Shown here piece by piece: positions 8,627-16,998 of a stretch of 64,000 nt of DNA. The position numbers and the translations under genes were made by a program. How positions within the stretch are numbered: position 1 is the stretch's first letter; each line of letters opens with the position of its first letter. The notes below the pieces were generated by a model. It was not told where the DNA came from. It saw only the letters and a program-made list of their open reading frames with translations, and made no database searches. This stretch comes from Candidatus Bathyarchaeia archaeon (GTDB lineage: Archaea; Thermoproteota; Bathyarchaeia; Bathyarchaeales; Bathyarchaeaceae), in NCBI GenBank assembly GCA_035283685.1, contig DATETJ010000011.1, positions 95,994 to 159,993 of the forward strand, given 5' to 3'.

Positions 8627-10699
8627 ATGCTTGACTATAGAAAGATGCTGATAACGTTCTCTTTGATTGCGTTGTTGACCCTAGTAATGTTTCCAACAGA
8701 CATGGCAAAAGCACAGAGTCAACCATTGTTCAAGGTCACAATAATCGCTCCCGGAGCCGCGAACCTGCTGCGACGTCAATGGGGGCAGATGTTTGCGAAT
8801 TCTCTGCAGCAGCTTGGAATAAATGCGAACGTCGTGTTTCTTTCATGGTCAGAGGTGTTTGATCGCGTGCTAACGCCCCCTCCAGACATAGTCGGCAAGT
8901 CATATGATGAGGGCGGTTACGACATTCTGCTGGTTGGATGGACGCTTGGACTGTTTCCAGAGCCTAGGCAGGCATATTACGGCGGAGACCCAAGATTCTT
9001 CGCACCTGAAGGACAGAACTACTATCTATGGAACAACACACGAAGCAACGACCTCTTGGACATGTTCATCACTTCGCTGGATGCTGCCGGGCAGAGCCAA
9101 AGTCTACAGCAGTGGCAGTCCTTGTATTTCGATGAAGTTCCAGCCTCTCAGATCTTCTATTCGACCAATCCGGCGCTCGTCACGCCCGAACTCTCAGGAT
9201 ATGACTCGATATACTTCGGTGTGCAGTGCAACCCAGAGTATCTAATGGGCAAGACCTCGGTTGTCTACGCCTCCCTAGGGGACATAGAATCTTTAATTCC
9301 GACCCTCTCAAACTCATGGTACGATACAATAGTAATCAGCCCCATTTTCAACGGCCTAGCTCAAGTAAGCAACGCAAATCAAGTCACACCAGCTCTACTT
9401 ATATCGTGGGCGCCAGACAATAACGGCTTCCATTGGACTTTCAACCTAAGAAACGGCGTCAAATGGCACGACGGACACGATTTCACCACAGACGACGTGG
9501 TGTTCTCATTGTGGGCGCTCATGAACGCTGACACTGGCTCTCAATACGTGGGAACCTACCGAAGTGTCTTCGGAGACAGGGTCAAATTCACGTGGCAAGA
9601 TGGCACCTCGACAACTTTGGGAACAGGTGCGAGAGTAGGTAACATAACCGCGGTAGATTCGAGCACAGTTGAGGCTTGGCTGCCTGCGTTCACAGTTGAG
9701 AAGCCCTTCGGATACATCGACCCATACCTCTTAACCCTAGCGAACAACATAATCCCCAAACACATCTTTGAAAAACTCCCTGTTTCACAATGGGCAGACA
9801 GCCCCTTCAATACGGGTCAAGGATCTATAACAATAGATGGAACAACGTACACAGGACCCATCGGAACTGGACCATACAAATGGGTGGACTATAACCCAGC
9901 AGCTCAACTTGTTCACCTGCAAAAATATGACCAATATTGGAACAAAACTGCGTTAGAAGCTGAAGGACGATTCGCAGTAACCGACTATTACGTAAAATTC
10001 ATCTACGACAAAACCGAGGCCTTGAACGCCCTAGAAAACAACGAAGTGGACATGCTTGACGTCAACTATCAGATGCAGAACGAGGTGGCAGCAGGCGAAG
10101 TTGATCCGTCTTGGGCAACTGTTTTCAACGTTGAGGGTCTGGCAAGACAGGAGGCTGGCTACAACATGCGGCATCCGATTTTTGGTCTTGGCGTGGACAC
10201 ACCGCTGGGCACGTCAGATCCTTCAAGAGCGGCCGAAGCCGCTAGGTATGTCAGAACTGCTTTTGACCATGCCATCCAGAGGCAAGTCATCATCGATAAT
10301 CTGCTGAACGGTTTCGGAGAGCCCGCTGCCACTCCTATCGCGCCAACACAAACCTACCATGACCAATCCATAACAGCAAGACCGTACGATCTGCCACAAG
10401 CCGAAGAATACCTTGAGAGAGCAGGGTTCCCTGTCGGAATTCCAAGAAGCGTCGAGGAATTAAGAACAAAGATAGAAGAACTCGTATTGGAAGACCAAAT
10501 CGACCAAGGCCCTAGTAACAGCCTTATTGCCAAACTTGATCTTGCCCAAAGAATGATCGACAGAGGAGAAGTCGATAGAGCAAAGGCAGTGTTGGCGAAT
10601 TTCATAAGGCGTGTTCAGAAAATGTCAGGAATCCACATGACTGCTGAAGCAGCAGACCTCCTGACCAGATCAGCAGAATACATAATGTCCACCCTATGA
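8627..10699 (+). CDS. Permuted ABC solute-binding protein with FIMAH domain
   Basis: An exported binding protein of the oligopeptide/nickel family (SBP_bac_5), about 690 residues. ATG 8627 is preferred over TTG 8606 because GAGGAG sits six bases before it. Counting from TTG 8606: signal peptide to about 37. Residues 40-205 then match the C-terminal part of a normal family member (LQQLGINANVVFLSW, GYDILLVGW). The usual N-terminal start appears only near 220 (YASLGDIESLIPTLSNSW) and runs through GVKWHDGHDFTTDDVVFS to EYLERAGF near 612. The order is thus circularly permuted. Residues 632-694 form a FIMAH domain (NSLIAKLDLAQRMI, AEAADLL). No permease genes adjoin it. Confidence 0.85.
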   Translation: MLDYRKMLITFSLIALLTLVMFPTDMAKAQSQPLFKVTIIAPGAANLLRRQWGQMFANSLQQLGINANVVFLSWSEVFDRVLTPPPDIVGKSYDEGGYDILLVGWTLGLFPEPRQAYYGGDPRFFAPEGQNYYLWNNTRSNDLLDMFITSLDAAGQSQSLQQWQSLYFDEVPASQIFYSTNPALVTPELSGYDSIYFGVQCNPEYLMGKTSVVYASLGDIESLIPTLSNSWYDTIVISPIFNGLAQVSNANQVTPALLISWAPDNNGFHWTFNLRNGVKWHDGHDFTTDDVVFSLWALMNADTGSQYVGTYRSVFGDRVKFTWQDGTSTTLGTGARVGNITAVDSSTVEAWLPAFTVEKPFGYIDPYLLTLANNIIPKHIFEKLPVSQWADSPFNTGQGSITIDGTTYTGPIGTGPYKWVDYNPAAQLVHLQKYDQYWNKTALEAEGRFAVTDYYVKFIYDKTEALNALENNEVDMLDVNYQMQNEVAAGEVDPSWATVFNVEGLARQEAGYNMRHPIFGLGVDTPLGTSDPSRAAEAARYVRTAFDHAIQRQVIIDNLLNGFGEPAATPIAPTQTYHDQSITARPYDLPQAEEYLERAGFPVGIPRSVEELRTKIEELVLEDQIDQGPSNSLIAKLDLAQRMIDRGEVDRAKAVLANFIRRVQKMSGIHMTAEAADLLTRSAEYIMSTL

Positions 10700-10730
10700 C
10701 CTCCCCTTTTTTTCCAGCATGTCTTCAATT

Positions 10731-10824
10731 GATAAGTAACCAAGGGACGAAGACTAGGCACATCAGAGTGTGCCCAGCCGCCTGTGCCGATGAGGTAATC
10801 AATCAAACGCGCGTCGCTTCCCAC
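10731..10824 (-). pseudogene. Relic of a DUF72 gene, N-terminal part
   Basis: About 31 codons read like the start of the intact DUF72 gene at 7501-8532: IDYLIGTGGWAHSDVPSLRP against ADYVIGAGGWAYFHVPGLRP. The match then stops and the frame runs into the end of the binding-protein gene. It lies divergently upstream of a small conserved gene at 10908. Confidence 0.7.
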
Positions 10825-10907
10825 ACATAGGCTTCAGGATTGAACCTTCTGATACGCATGTTTTATTGGGGGAGCCGCTAAATCTTTGAGGGCTAGAGGT
10901 CTGCAGC

Positions 10908-11255
10908 GTGAGGCTCTTTGAGCGGAAGATTTCTGACACAACGATGAGAGGTTTCAACATCGATGAGGTCACCCGATGGATGGACAATGTGGAAACTGTT
11001 GAAAAGTTTAAGTATTACTACTATGCGCGCGATGCAAAACGCCCCACAGAGTCCAAGAACTTGACGAATCAACCTGTGGCAGAGGTTCTGTCATTCCTGA
11101 GTAGTCATTTCGTGGAATCTCCTGAATCATTCGTTGAGGTTCAAAAGAAAGCATTCAAATCTGGAAGACACCAAGTGATCTTTAAAGCAATTGCAGCTAC
11201 TGCCACAAGACGTGAGATAACAAAAATTGCAATTTTGGAATACATGAAACAGTGA
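10908..11255 (+). CDS. Conserved small protein, paralogue of 14736-15065
   Basis: A 115-residue soluble protein I do not recognise. Start GTG 10908 has GAGG about eight bases upstream. Features: RLFERKISDTT, then DEVTRWMDNVETVEKFKYYY, PTESKNL, VAEVLSFLSSHFVESPESF, and KKAFKSGRHQVIFK, ending in ATRREITKIA. A second copy with the same motifs in the same order lies 3.8 kb downstream, and both follow a decayed DUF72 fragment on the opposite strand. This implies an ancestral divergent pair that was duplicated. No function can be assigned. Confidence 0.75.
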   Translation: MRLFERKISDTTMRGFNIDEVTRWMDNVETVEKFKYYYYARDAKRPTESKNLTNQPVAEVLSFLSSHFVESPESFVEVQKKAFKSGRHQVIFKAIAATATRREITKIAILEYMKQ

Positions 11256-11411
11256 ATATGACTTTCATGAGCTAAAGCATTGTGAGCAGGGTCATTTTAC
11301 GATTTGAATGAAGCTGTCATCATTGGCGACTCGCGATGAGTTTGGATGATAAATTTTATAAGAATCTACGGTTTTAAGAATATAAGTAGAGTGAGAGGGA
11401 GATTTGAAAGA

Positions 11412-11915
11412 ATGAAAACAAAGACTTTAGTGATAGTGCTGCTTCCGGTCTTATTGTCGCTCATGGTTTTCTTGACCCCTGTCCATGCAGATCCCGGTCT
11501 TCAACTCGATGCGGCAGAGTCGATTAATCTCTTTAACCCGGTTTTTTCGTGGTGGGAAGAAACCGCCCCGGCTCCTGAATACATGTACAACATATCTGAT
11601 TGGCAAGATATGAATGGAGACGGCAAGCTTAGCAGTGCATGGGTTGGAAACGCTGACATAGTTAAGCTGAATGGAACTTCGGATCAGTATCAAGTGAGTT
11701 ATTTGGGTCCTGACACTGGGCAGGCTATTACGCCGAACGATGGCGTTTACGACATGGAACTGTTGTTCATCGGGCCGATGCCGCCGAGAGTTCCAGAGTT
11801 TCCCTTAGGGTTCGCCATGGAAATAGCGTTTGCCGCAATTATTGCCTACTTCGTCATGAACAAAGTGGTTCGCAAACCAAACAAGTCCAACAGTGGACTG
11901 CAGCAGATGCAATGA
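11412..11915 (+). CDS. Surface protein with PEFPLG-type C-terminal sorting tail
   Basis: About 167 residues from ATG 11412, chosen because GGGAG lies ten bases upstream and the product then begins with a clean signal peptide (MKTKTLVIVLLPVLLSLM, cut near VHA-DPG). The mature part is short and acidic (MNGDGKLSS). The C-terminus is tripartite: RVPEFPLG, a hydrophobic helix, then KVVRKPNK. That plan matches PEF-CTERM-like signals processed by archaeosortases, and an archaeosortase is encoded at 53667-55751. Start codon, leader and tail are seen; processing is inferred. A TATA-like ATTTTATAAG lies near 11351-11360. Confidence 0.75.
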   Translation: MKTKTLVIVLLPVLLSLMVFLTPVHADPGLQLDAAESINLFNPVFSWWEETAPAPEYMYNISDWQDMNGDGKLSSAWVGNADIVKLNGTSDQYQVSYLGPDTGQAITPNDGVYDMELLFIGPMPPRVPEFPLGFAMEIAFAAIIAYFVMNKVVRKPNKSNSGLQQMQ

Positions 11916-12037
11916 AAAGCTTTCACTTGCATCCTTTGGCTACGCCTCTCAACCTCCTTCTTTTCTGGGCGTTAATGTTTCAGTGCTCATCTGAAAAATT
12001 AAACGAGAACAAAGAAAACTGAAACAAAATGTCTATA

Positions 12038-12559
12038 CTAGGTTTTCGTGTTCAATGAGGATTCGCCCAGCAGTTCAGCTGCTTGTTCTGCTAGGTATCT
12101 CAAAGTTAGGGGTCTAGACATGTATCCTTTCAAGTCAACCAGCAAGGTTTCGTGCTCTAATATGTAAGACCAGTCTCCCACTAGTTCTTTGACGAAGTTA
12201 GCGTAGTCTGAGTAAGACCTATGCAATGAAATCATCACTGCCTTTCTCCCACCAGAACCAGACGTACTTGAAGCAAACAGGATGGTAGGATGTTTTTTCA
12301 TCCATTCTCTCCACTTCTCAACCAACTCGGGTTCACCATGAAATTTGTATCTGCCAACCCAGATCGCCATGATTTCGTATCCGAGTTTTTCAAAGTCTGG
12401 TATTATAGTATAGTCTCGAATGATCCCTTTGCTCTCAAGTTGGTGTCGTGTTCTGGTTATAGTTGGTTGTGAGACTCGTAGAACCTTGGATATTTCCCTG
12501 TCACTCCTCTTGGAATTTTTCAGTAGTTCAGAGAGAAGTTTCATTTTTATGTGCTTCAT
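12038..12559 (-). CDS. Lrp/AsnC-type transcriptional regulator
   Basis: A 173-residue protein. Residues 1-55 form a winged helix-turn-helix (LLSELLKNSKRSDREISKVL, then VSQPTITRTRHQLESKGI). The rest is a longer ligand or dimer domain than usual for Lrp, ending in SRPLTLRYLAEQA. Such proteins are dimeric or octameric DNA-binding regulators, often of amino-acid metabolism. The target is not evident; no operator can be assigned. It is transcribed away from the neighbouring genes. Confidence 0.85.
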   Translation of the reverse strand: MKHIKMKLLSELLKNSKRSDREISKVLRVSQPTITRTRHQLESKGIIRDYTIIPDFEKLGYEIMAIWVGRYKFHGEPELVEKWREWMKKHPTILFASSTSGSGGRKAVMISLHRSYSDYANFVKELVGDWSYILEHETLLVDLKGYMSRPLTLRYLAEQAAELLGESSLNTKT

Positions 12560-12785
12560 CTATGATCAGCCTTCAAATGATTGCATCATTATCTAGATGT
12601 TCCGTATTTCACTTTTGCTATCGCTGTTTCATAACGAGTTTGCCAGTAATAATAATGCCCTTGTTAAGCGAGGAGCATGTCTTTCGATGAAAGGATAAGA
12701 GTTGCCCAGGTTGGGACGAAGTCTATCCAAACAAGGTAATCTTAGGTCAAGATCGCGCCTTGGAAACTCACAGGAAAAATAGGGA

Positions 12786-12959
12786 CTATGCACGATCCCG
12801 ACTCTCGACGAGTTGGTCTAGAAGAGCGCCAAACCTGCAAGAGTCGCACAAGCCGTCTTGTCCAGCTGGTTTTTTTCGACATTTTTCACATTTTTCTTGT
12901 GCTTCTTTCTCGCCAAACAAGCCTCTCGCTCTAAGCATTGAACGAATAAGCTTGCTCAT
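12786..12959 (-). CDS. Small CxxC...CxxC zinc-finger protein
   Basis: A 57-residue protein from ATG 12959 to TAG 12786. Two Cys pairs 14 residues apart, KCEKCRKK and GLCDSCRFG, would form one zinc knuckle. The N-terminus is basic and helical (KLIRSMLRARGLFGEKEA) and the C-terminus acidic. It lies five bases after the stop of the small frame 12965-13177 on the same strand. Function unknown; Zn-dependent nucleic-acid or protein binding is the usual guess. Confidence 0.6.
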   Translation of the reverse strand: MSKLIRSMLRARGLFGEKEAQEKCEKCRKKPAGQDGLCDSCRFGALLDQLVESRDRA

Positions 12960-12964
12960 TCAAC

Positions 12965-13177
12965 TCACTGATTGAACAACACGGACAATAGGTATTTCAA
13001 GGTAATGATAGAAAGCTCTATGCCTTCAAATGAATCTTCGCGTTGACGTGTAACAGTCTCCAGTTGCATGACTCTTAATGTGTTTCTCTCTAGTCGGTTC
13101 AACGAGGACTTGTCTCCAAGAGCTTGAAAAGCTTCGGTACAGAGAATCATTTTACCCGTTTGGGTAGGGCAGGTCAA
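12965..13177 (-). CDS. Hypothetical small protein
   Basis: A 70-residue frame (61 from the internal ATG at 13150) that I do not recognise. The sequence is mixed helical with LNRLERNTLRVMQLETVTRQ and SIITLKYLLSVLF. It is supported mainly by its position: it ends five bases before the zinc-finger gene 12786-12959, as in a two-gene operon. No strong ribosome site was seen. It may not be a gene. Confidence 0.35.
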   Translation of the reverse strand: MTCPTQTGKMILCTEAFQALGDKSSLNRLERNTLRVMQLETVTRQREDSFEGIELSIITLKYLLSVLFNQ

Positions 13178-13261
13178 CGTTGGATTGTTTGTGAAGGAGT
13201 AAGACGCCCCGGAAAGGCTTGGTCTTAATTAGGTTAGTCGTGCATAAGTGGAGGAATTGCT

Positions 13262-14563
13262 GTGGTCAATTGGGGTCTGTGGATGAATCCTTTTGTCGGA
13301 CGAGTTGGAGGTCGCCTGCGATTTGAGGGCGTTGACGTACATGATCTGTGTGAAAGCTTAGGAACTCCGTTGTTTCTCATTTCTGAAAACTTGTTGAGAG
13401 GTAGATTTAGACGATTCCGAGATGAGTTTCAAAAGCGGTATCCAAACGTGGCTGTGGCATACTCGTACAAGACAAACTATCTGCCCAGTGTGTGTTCCGT
13501 TCTCAATAGTGAAGGGGCATGGGCTGAGGTAGTTTCTTTGCTTGAGCTGCGTATCGCAGAGATGATTGGCGTGGATCCTCTGAAGATTGTTTTCAATGGT
13601 CCGTCTAAATCGGATGATGAGCTTCTTAGAGCCTTGGAGCTGGGCATACGGGTTCTGAACGTTGATTCTGTTAGTGAGCTTCGGAGAATAATCAGCTTGG
13701 TGCGTAATACTGGTCTTAGGGTAAATGTGGGTTTCAGGCTTTCTTATCCTGGAAGGGATCCTTCGAGGAATAAGTTTGGTATTACAGCTGAGCAGATACT
13801 TGATGCTTGCAGCATTATTGCCAAGGAAAAAGAGATACGATATGTAGGATTGCAGATGCACATTGGAACGGAGGTCACGCAGGTTGACAAGTATGAGAGG
13901 GCGATAGGGCTCTTGACAGATCTGGCGTCATCCATCCATAGAAGATTCGGATTACAGACAGAAATCATTGATCTAGGAGGAGGATTTGCATTCAGAGAAG
14001 TCGCGCCGTACTCGCACAAAGGTCGCTGGTCGCCCCCGTCGTTTTCCGAATATGCTTCCAGAATATGCTCGAAATTGCTACGTGCGTCAACGGAAAAACT
14101 GCCCGACCCTCCCACACTTGTTCTTGAACCTGGAAGAGCATTAGTCGGACCGACAACATTACTGGCAACGAAGGTAATTGCCACAAAGCAGGTCTCAGGC
14201 ATAAAATGGGTTGTGACTGATGCTGGGCTCAACTTGATTCCTGAGGCGGAACTCAACCGACACAGGGTTGTGCCAGCAGTGTTGAGGAAGGGAGAATCTG
14301 AGAAAGTCAGTGTCGCGGGACCTTTGTGTGTGTATGAGGATGTCATAAGGTACGGAGTCGAGATGCCTCCGATCAAGGAAGGAGACGTATTAGCAGTTCT
14401 CGATGTAGGCGCCTACAGCATATCGTTGTCTTGGCAGTTCATCAAGTTGAGAGGCGGGGTGTGCCTTCTTCATAATGGGGAATACGAGACCATTCGAAGA
14501 CCTGAGACAGTGGAAGATGTTCTTAAACTGGACGTTATACCACACCGCCTAACGAGCCCCTAA
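13262..14563 (+). CDS. Diaminopimelate/ornithine-type PLP decarboxylase
   Basis: A 433-residue fold-type III PLP enzyme. GTG 13262 is supported by GGAGG at 13250-13254. The PLP lysine is Lys70 in AYSYKTNY; phosphate and ring contacts are in HIGTEV, DLGGGF and LEPGRALVGP. The substrate-side Cys lies in GPLCVYEDVI, where the standard CESGD motif of meso-diaminopimelate decarboxylase is altered, so the true substrate may be another amino acid. Length fits LysA. No lysine genes are adjacent. Confidence 0.82.
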   Translation: MVNWGLWMNPFVGRVGGRLRFEGVDVHDLCESLGTPLFLISENLLRGRFRRFRDEFQKRYPNVAVAYSYKTNYLPSVCSVLNSEGAWAEVVSLLELRIAEMIGVDPLKIVFNGPSKSDDELLRALELGIRVLNVDSVSELRRIISLVRNTGLRVNVGFRLSYPGRDPSRNKFGITAEQILDACSIIAKEKEIRYVGLQMHIGTEVTQVDKYERAIGLLTDLASSIHRRFGLQTEIIDLGGGFAFREVAPYSHKGRWSPPSFSEYASRICSKLLRASTEKLPDPPTLVLEPGRALVGPTTLLATKVIATKQVSGIKWVVTDAGLNLIPEAELNRHRVVPAVLRKGESEKVSVAGPLCVYEDVIRYGVEMPPIKEGDVLAVLDVGAYSISLSWQFIKLRGGVCLLHNGEYETIRRPETVEDVLKLDVIPHRLTSP

Positions 14564-14572
14564 GAAAGATGC

Positions 14573-14610
14573 TCAGCCGCCCGTGCCGAACAAGTAATCA
14601 ACCAAGCATG
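14573..14610 (-). pseudogene. Second DUF72 relic
   Basis: Read on the minus strand this gives LVDYLFGTGG followed by a stop. It matches the N-terminus of the DUF72 gene (ADYVIGAGG) and the relic at 10731-10824 at DNA level over about 40 bases. It too lies divergently upstream of a copy of the small conserved gene. Confidence 0.6.
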
Positions 14611-14735
14611 CCGCTTCTCACACTGCGGGTTCACAGTTTAACTTCTTATACGTTACGGCTAGATTCGTGTTCTTATGCGCCTTACATGTTTTTGTAGTGG
14701 AACCCGTAAATCTATGACGGCTGGAGGCGGGAAGC

Positions 14736-15065
14736 CTGAAGCTCTTTGACAGAAAAACCGCAGACACAACCCGGGGAGGTCTCAACCTCGACGAAATCGC
14801 AGCATGGCGGCACGATGTTGAAAAAATCGACGAATTCAAATATTATTACTATGCACTTGGAGCAAAAAAGCCCACCGAATCCCAGAATGAGAAAGGTCAA
14901 CCCGTAAGAGAAGTCTTGGACTTTTTGAACACTCATTTCACGGAATCTGTTGACTCTTTCGTAGAAGTTCAGAAGAAAGCGTTCAAATCTGGAAGACACC
15001 AAGTAATCGTGAGAAAAATCACGGTCACAGCCTCAACACGAGAAATAACGAGATTGCAGTTTTGA
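14736..15065 (+). CDS. Paralogue of 10908-11255, non-standard CTG start or decaying
   Basis: A 109-codon frame clearly homologous to 10908-11255: KLFDRKTADTT, then LDEIAAWRHDVEKIDEFKYY, KPTESQN, VREVLDFLNTHFTESVDSF, KKAFKSGRHQVIV, STREITR. The frame has no ATG, GTG or TTG before the conserved region. The codon aligned with the GTG start of the paralogue is CTG at 14736, and GGAGG at 14723-14727 sits eight bases before it. Either CTG is used or the gene lost its start recently. The reading frame is otherwise intact, which argues for selection until recently. Confidence 0.6.
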   Translation: MKLFDRKTADTTRGGLNLDEIAAWRHDVEKIDEFKYYYYALGAKKPTESQNEKGQPVREVLDFLNTHFTESVDSFVEVQKKAFKSGRHQVIVRKITVTASTREITRLQF

Positions 15066-15249
15066 ACAACACCATTCAAAGACTTCTTTCTTAATGGAAG
15101 AGATTTCTAATCTGTGTCTGACTTTCAAATTGTCATAATGAAGCAAAATAAAAGGCTGTTTTTTGTAGTAGGTTTATTAGCCAACGAAAGTTGAACCTAA
15201 TGCTACACCTAAATGAAATAAGTATCCAAGAATTATTGGAGAGGAAAAG

Positions 15250-16095
15250 ATGAGACGTCTGAATGTATATAAGTCAATAATGGTTGAATGCCCTAAATGT
15301 CATCGTGGTAGATCTCTAACTCATCAGGAGGTTGAAGCGGTGGCGAAAAGTGAACTTCTAAAATGTATATGTGGGCATAGATTTAGTTTTGATGAAGGGG
15401 TTAGTCAGGTGATAAGCTCTACGAATGTTTTCACTAAAATGGAATTTGTTAGTAACTTTTCACAATATGGTACAGCAAAAATAACCGTTGGTGAATTGGA
15501 AAGGGTAGTTTTCGAAGAACCTTTTACGGAAATCCATAAAGTCTTTCTGACACCTTATAAATATCTAGTGCATGTTGAACCTATAGGTTTAATGCCAGAT
15601 TCTTTCGACATAATCAGCTCAAAACCCAAGAAAGTTAGCCAACTTATTCCTGATAAGGTAGAAATGAGTTGGCTTGCTTATGGAAATAGTAAAGACATTC
15701 AGATTCCCTTTTGGCAAAAACTTCTTTCAAATGCGAAAAATTATGAAGTGAACAGGGATTTCAGAATGGCGATAATAGAGTGCGAAACAGCTTTTGAAAT
15801 ATACATCGACAACATCCTCGTTCACCAATTTAGAGATAAACTAAGCAACAGATTTGTGGATGATATTCTAAGAAGAACATCACTGGATGATAAACTCAAT
15901 ATATGGTTTAAGGAAGCAACTGGCAAGCAGTTTTCTGAGCGATTACGTACACAATGGAACGAAAAAGTTAGAAAAATCAGAAATCATATTCTTCATCGAG
16001 GGAAAACAGATGTTACAGAGGATGATGCAATAGAAGCATTTGCCACAGCATTCAAAATATTTGAAAAATATTCATCATTTTTGAAAAGTGCTTAA
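15250..16095 (+). CDS. Zinc-ribbon plus HEPN-like protein
   Basis: A 281-residue protein with a good ribosome site (GGAGAGG). The N-terminus has a zinc ribbon: C14 and C17 in CPKC, C39 and C41 in CICGH. The C-terminal 130 residues are helical, and RNHILH at 244-249 fits the R-x4-H catalytic motif of HEPN RNases; the helix before it (FRMAIIECETAFEIYIDNIL) resembles ApeA-like HEPN domains. The middle part is unassigned. HEPN proteins serve in toxin and antiviral systems. The next gene, convergent, looks like a PD-(D/E)XK nuclease. Domain calls are by eye. Confidence 0.6.
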   Translation: MRRLNVYKSIMVECPKCHRGRSLTHQEVEAVAKSELLKCICGHRFSFDEGVSQVISSTNVFTKMEFVSNFSQYGTAKITVGELERVVFEEPFTEIHKVFLTPYKYLVHVEPIGLMPDSFDIISSKPKKVSQLIPDKVEMSWLAYGNSKDIQIPFWQKLLSNAKNYEVNRDFRMAIIECETAFEIYIDNILVHQFRDKLSNRFVDDILRRTSLDDKLNIWFKEATGKQFSERLRTQWNEKVRKIRNHILHRGKTDVTEDDAIEAFATAFKIFEKYSSFLKSA

Positions 16096-16256
16096 GCAGA
16101 ACTATTCTGTGATGATTCCTATGTATGAATCCTTAGATACCTCAAAATGTGAGAAATGTGACAGAACAATAGCAGAACCTAAAGAAACTAATAATGATTC
16201 ATAAAGGAGTTTTACTTCCCCCGTTAAGCCAAGTGGCTACGAACTGTTTCTGTTTA

Positions 16257-16940
16257 TTAGTCTTTCAATAGGCCATTACGTTTAAGCTCTTCCCATCTTC
16301 TTTTGTGTAACGACCTATTTAAAAGAGATTTTTCTATTTCCAGTGGTTGTATTCCAAACTTTGTATTCAACCGCCTATCAAAGAAGTTGTTTTCATCAGA
16401 CGTTTCTATGAAGTAACTTTTCTTCTTCTTGCCTGCTTCTCCAGAGATTCTATCTTTCATCCCCTTTTTCATTTCTTGCAGTGTAAGAACGAAAATATGC
16501 TTTGGTTCAGCATCGTTTTTGGTTGCCGCTAATAGGACGCAATAATCAAACTTACTATTTTTGAATTGACTTCCCTTTGAACCAAAACCCCATCCCCAAT
16601 ATGGAATCTTACCCCTTGTATCAAAGTAGTAATCACCGTCTCTATGGTGTAACATGCCCCACTTTACTTCCACCTTCTTCTGAGTTTCATAAAGGACGAT
16701 ATCCGAACTTGTAGGTCGCGAGACACCTTTCAACTCATTTCTTTTCTTCCCTATTATTGGCTCATGTTCCCGCAATTCGCTTGCGACAAATAACTCGCCG
16801 TACTTGCTACCAATTGCTGAGTGGATGTTCCACTGTTTATCAAACGACATACATACCAATTCCCTTAGAAGGTTTACTGCCTTTTTCAGATCATTATCAA
16901 ACGGGGTAGCCATTGTATTCTCTTCCTTGTGAAGTATCAT
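16257..16940 (-). CDS. PD-(D/E)XK nuclease-like protein
   Basis: A 227-residue protein; the real start may be ATG 16913, since a GGAAGAG lies just before it. Glu49 in KYGEL, Asp80 in SSDIVLY, then Glu91 and Lys93 in KVEVKWG are arranged as in the PD-(D/E)XK nuclease core (D-x10-E-x-K). The remainder (YWGWGFGSKGSQF, FDYCVLLAA, HIFVLT) resembles restriction-enzyme-like proteins that cut or sense DNA. No methyltransferase partner is present. The C-terminus is basic. Convergent with the HEPN-like gene. Confidence 0.6.
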   Translation of the reverse strand: MILHKEENTMATPFDNDLKKAVNLLRELVCMSFDKQWNIHSAIGSKYGELFVASELREHEPIIGKKRNELKGVSRPTSSDIVLYETQKKVEVKWGMLHHRDGDYYFDTRGKIPYWGWGFGSKGSQFKNSKFDYCVLLAATKNDAEPKHIFVLTLQEMKKGMKDRISGEAGKKKKSYFIETSDENNFFDRRLNTKFGIQPLEIEKSLLNRSLHKRRWEELKRNGLLKD

Positions 16941-16998
16941 GAACGTGTGGAACGTTTCTCCTTAAATTATTAATGCAGGTTGAGAACAAAAACATATA

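Noticed and set aside
12760-12975. Plus-strand frame of 71 residues
   Set aside because: It lies antisense to the small zinc-finger gene 12786-12959, whose paired Cys motif is more convincing.
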